From the NCBI RefSeq assembly GCF_019930585.1, contig NZ_CP082839.1, positions 3,282,001-3,346,000 of the forward strand: a DNA stretch of 64,000 nt, written 5' to 3'. This document shows, one piece after another, positions 63,204-64,000 of this stretch. Numbering within the stretch: the first letter of the stretch is position 1; every line of letters starts with the position of its first letter. The DNA is from Sphingomonas nostoxanthinifaciens (lineage in GTDB: Bacteria > Pseudomonadota > Alphaproteobacteria > Sphingomonadales > Sphingomonadaceae). Below the pieces are notes generated by a model. The model did not search any database and was not told the origin of the DNA. It saw only the letters and a list, made by a program, of their open reading frames with translations. Made by a program: the position numbers and the translations under genes.

Positions 63204-63897
63204 CACATGCGTCAAGTTCGAGGGAGAAGGGATTGCCGTTGCGCTGGCGGACCAGCTCGACCGACCAGCGAGCCCGGCCGACACCGGGATAACCCAGCCG
63301 CTCGGAGGAGACGCAGCCGATCCGCCAACGGGTCATGGCCGAGGACGGCTGCTCGAGTGGGCAGCGGTCACGCGATCGATGGCGTCGATAGAGCAGCATC
63401 GGCGTCCTGCCGTCGGATGCCGCGAGCTGGAGTCGCCGTGTCGCGGTCTGGTCCGCCGCTTTCACCTCGGCGATGACGCAGGCGACCGAGCCATCGCGCA
63501 GCGCGTCTTCGGCCATCGCCAGCACGTCGGCGTCCTTGCGGCCCTGCGCGTAGAGGATACGGTCGGGACCCAGACCGATTTGTTCGAGGCCAGGCGCGTA
63601 AAGATCGAACCGGGTCAGCGCCCACAAGACGGTGAAACCCGGCTGGTTGGCGAATCGCGCTGCGATGCCGGCGGCGAACAACGTCGCGGCCGCATCGGCG
63701 CTCAGCGCGGCGGTGGCCGCCGCGATCTCGTGCAGGCCGGCCCCGTCTAGTCCGTGATCGGCAAGCCGATCATCGAGCGCCGCGAGTCCGAACGCCAGCG
63801 CGGGCCCGCGCTGGCTCTGGGCCTGCGCGAGCTGTGCGCGAAGCGCAGCGAGCTGATCGGCGCAAGGCCGATCGATGGGCGACGGTTGGGCGGACAT
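63121..63897 (-). CDS. imuA: ImuA, RecA/SulA-like component of the mutasome
   Basis: This 258-residue protein of ImuA type has FGLAALDDRLADHGLDGAGLHEIAAATAA (the RecA-like entry), VLWALTRFDLYAPGLEQIGLGPDRILYAQ and the C-terminal MTRWRIGC and [30 protein letters not shown]. ImuA works with ImuB and DnaE2 in translesion synthesis. Starts at 63897 (ATG) or 63915 (GTG) are possible; the LexA box at 63918-63932 makes 63897 more likely. It is the first gene of the cassette. Confidence 0.92.
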   Translation of the reverse strand: MSAQPSPIDRPCADQLAALRAQLAQAQSQRGPALAFGLAALDDRLADHGLDGAGLHEIAAATAALSADAAATLFAAGIAARFANQPGFTVLWALTRFDLYAPGLEQIGLGPDRILYAQGRKDADVLAMAEDALRDGSVACVIAEVKAADQTATRRLQLAASDGRTPMLLYRRHRSRDRCPLEQPSSAMTRWRIGCVSSERLGYPGVGRARWSVELVRQRNGNPFSLELDACDDQGRLALPAAPRHRAIAQVGAASQAA

Positions 63898-63917
63898 CGG
63901 ACAACATCGACTCACTT

Positions 63918-63932
63918 GTTCGCCATATGTTC
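63918..63932 (-). promoter_or_regulatory. LexA (SOS) box upstream of imuA-imuB-dnaE2
   Basis: GTTCGCCATATGTTC is an exact GTTC-N7-GTTC direct repeat, the known alphaproteobacterial LexA operator. It lies about 20 bases before the imuA ATG, where a bound LexA would block the promoter. The cassette should therefore be induced by DNA damage. Confidence 0.88.
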
Positions 63933-64000
63933 CGACTCATCGGAGGTTTCGTCAAGCGGCGTGAATCCGAGGCTCAGGATCGACCGTCTATGTGTCCTGA

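Overview
The window is GC-rich, gene-dense DNA from an alphaproteobacterium, most likely a sphingomonad (Sphingomonas, Sphingobium or Novosphingobium). The clues are a SigF/NrsF-type sigma and anti-sigma pair, a TonB receptor whose plug begins with the GEIVVTG-type motif common in that group, a trb locus with a TrbK-alt gene, an imuA-imuB-dnaE2 cassette, and a LexA box of the alphaproteobacterial GTTC-N7-GTTC form. No rRNA, tRNA or CRISPR array was seen.

Region 1 (1-8.6 kb) holds the end of a molybdenum hydroxylase operon, a sigF-nrsF pair with a possible self-recognised promoter, a membrane protein and the peroxidase Ohr. It continues with a secreted esterase, a two-domain aspartic protease, a LysR regulator, a small exported protein and an EthD-family gene broken by a one-base frameshift.

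Region 2 (8.7-29.4 kb) is the most coherent block. A ketopantoate-reductase-like gene, a VOC protein, a LysR regulator and an atypical gamma-glutamyltransferase flank a nine-gene operon whose junctions nearly all overlap. The operon carries two DUF885 putative metallopeptidases, a Gfo/Idh oxidoreductase, a D-2-hydroxyacid dehydrogenase and a complete peptide ABC importer. A TonB receptor, a sulfotransferase-like protein and a TPR-aspartyl/asparaginyl hydroxylase follow. Together they look like outer- and inner-membrane import plus cytoplasmic breakdown of a modified peptide or amino-acid conjugate. I recognise the families but not the pathway; this is my best candidate for an undescribed system.

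Region 3 (29.4-40.8 kb) is a patchwork: a TetR/SDR pair with two palindromic operators, several small household genes, and many broken genes (a TPR protein, a 4,5-dihydroxyphthalate decarboxylase-like tail, a LysR tail and a CaiB/BaiF tail). It contains one complete IS3-family and one complete IS21-family element. The IS21 element sits exactly where two unrelated genes lose their 5' parts.

Region 4 (40.8-47.7 kb) is an acyl-CoA catabolic operon: VOC protein, BKACE (DUF849), GFA protein, acyl-CoA dehydrogenase, thiolase and two SDRs, followed by a LysR regulator. It fits cleavage and beta-oxidation of a beta-keto acid, but its CoA-transferase is truncated by the IS21 element.

Region 5 (47.8-64 kb) has an XRE regulator with a long palindrome upstream, then a trb type IV secretion operon read leftwards (trbB-C-D-E-J-K-L-F-G-I) with no relaxase or coupling protein in view. 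Next to it is the SOS mutagenesis cassette imuA-imuB-dnaE2 behind a LexA box, suggesting an integrated or plasmid-borne mobile element.
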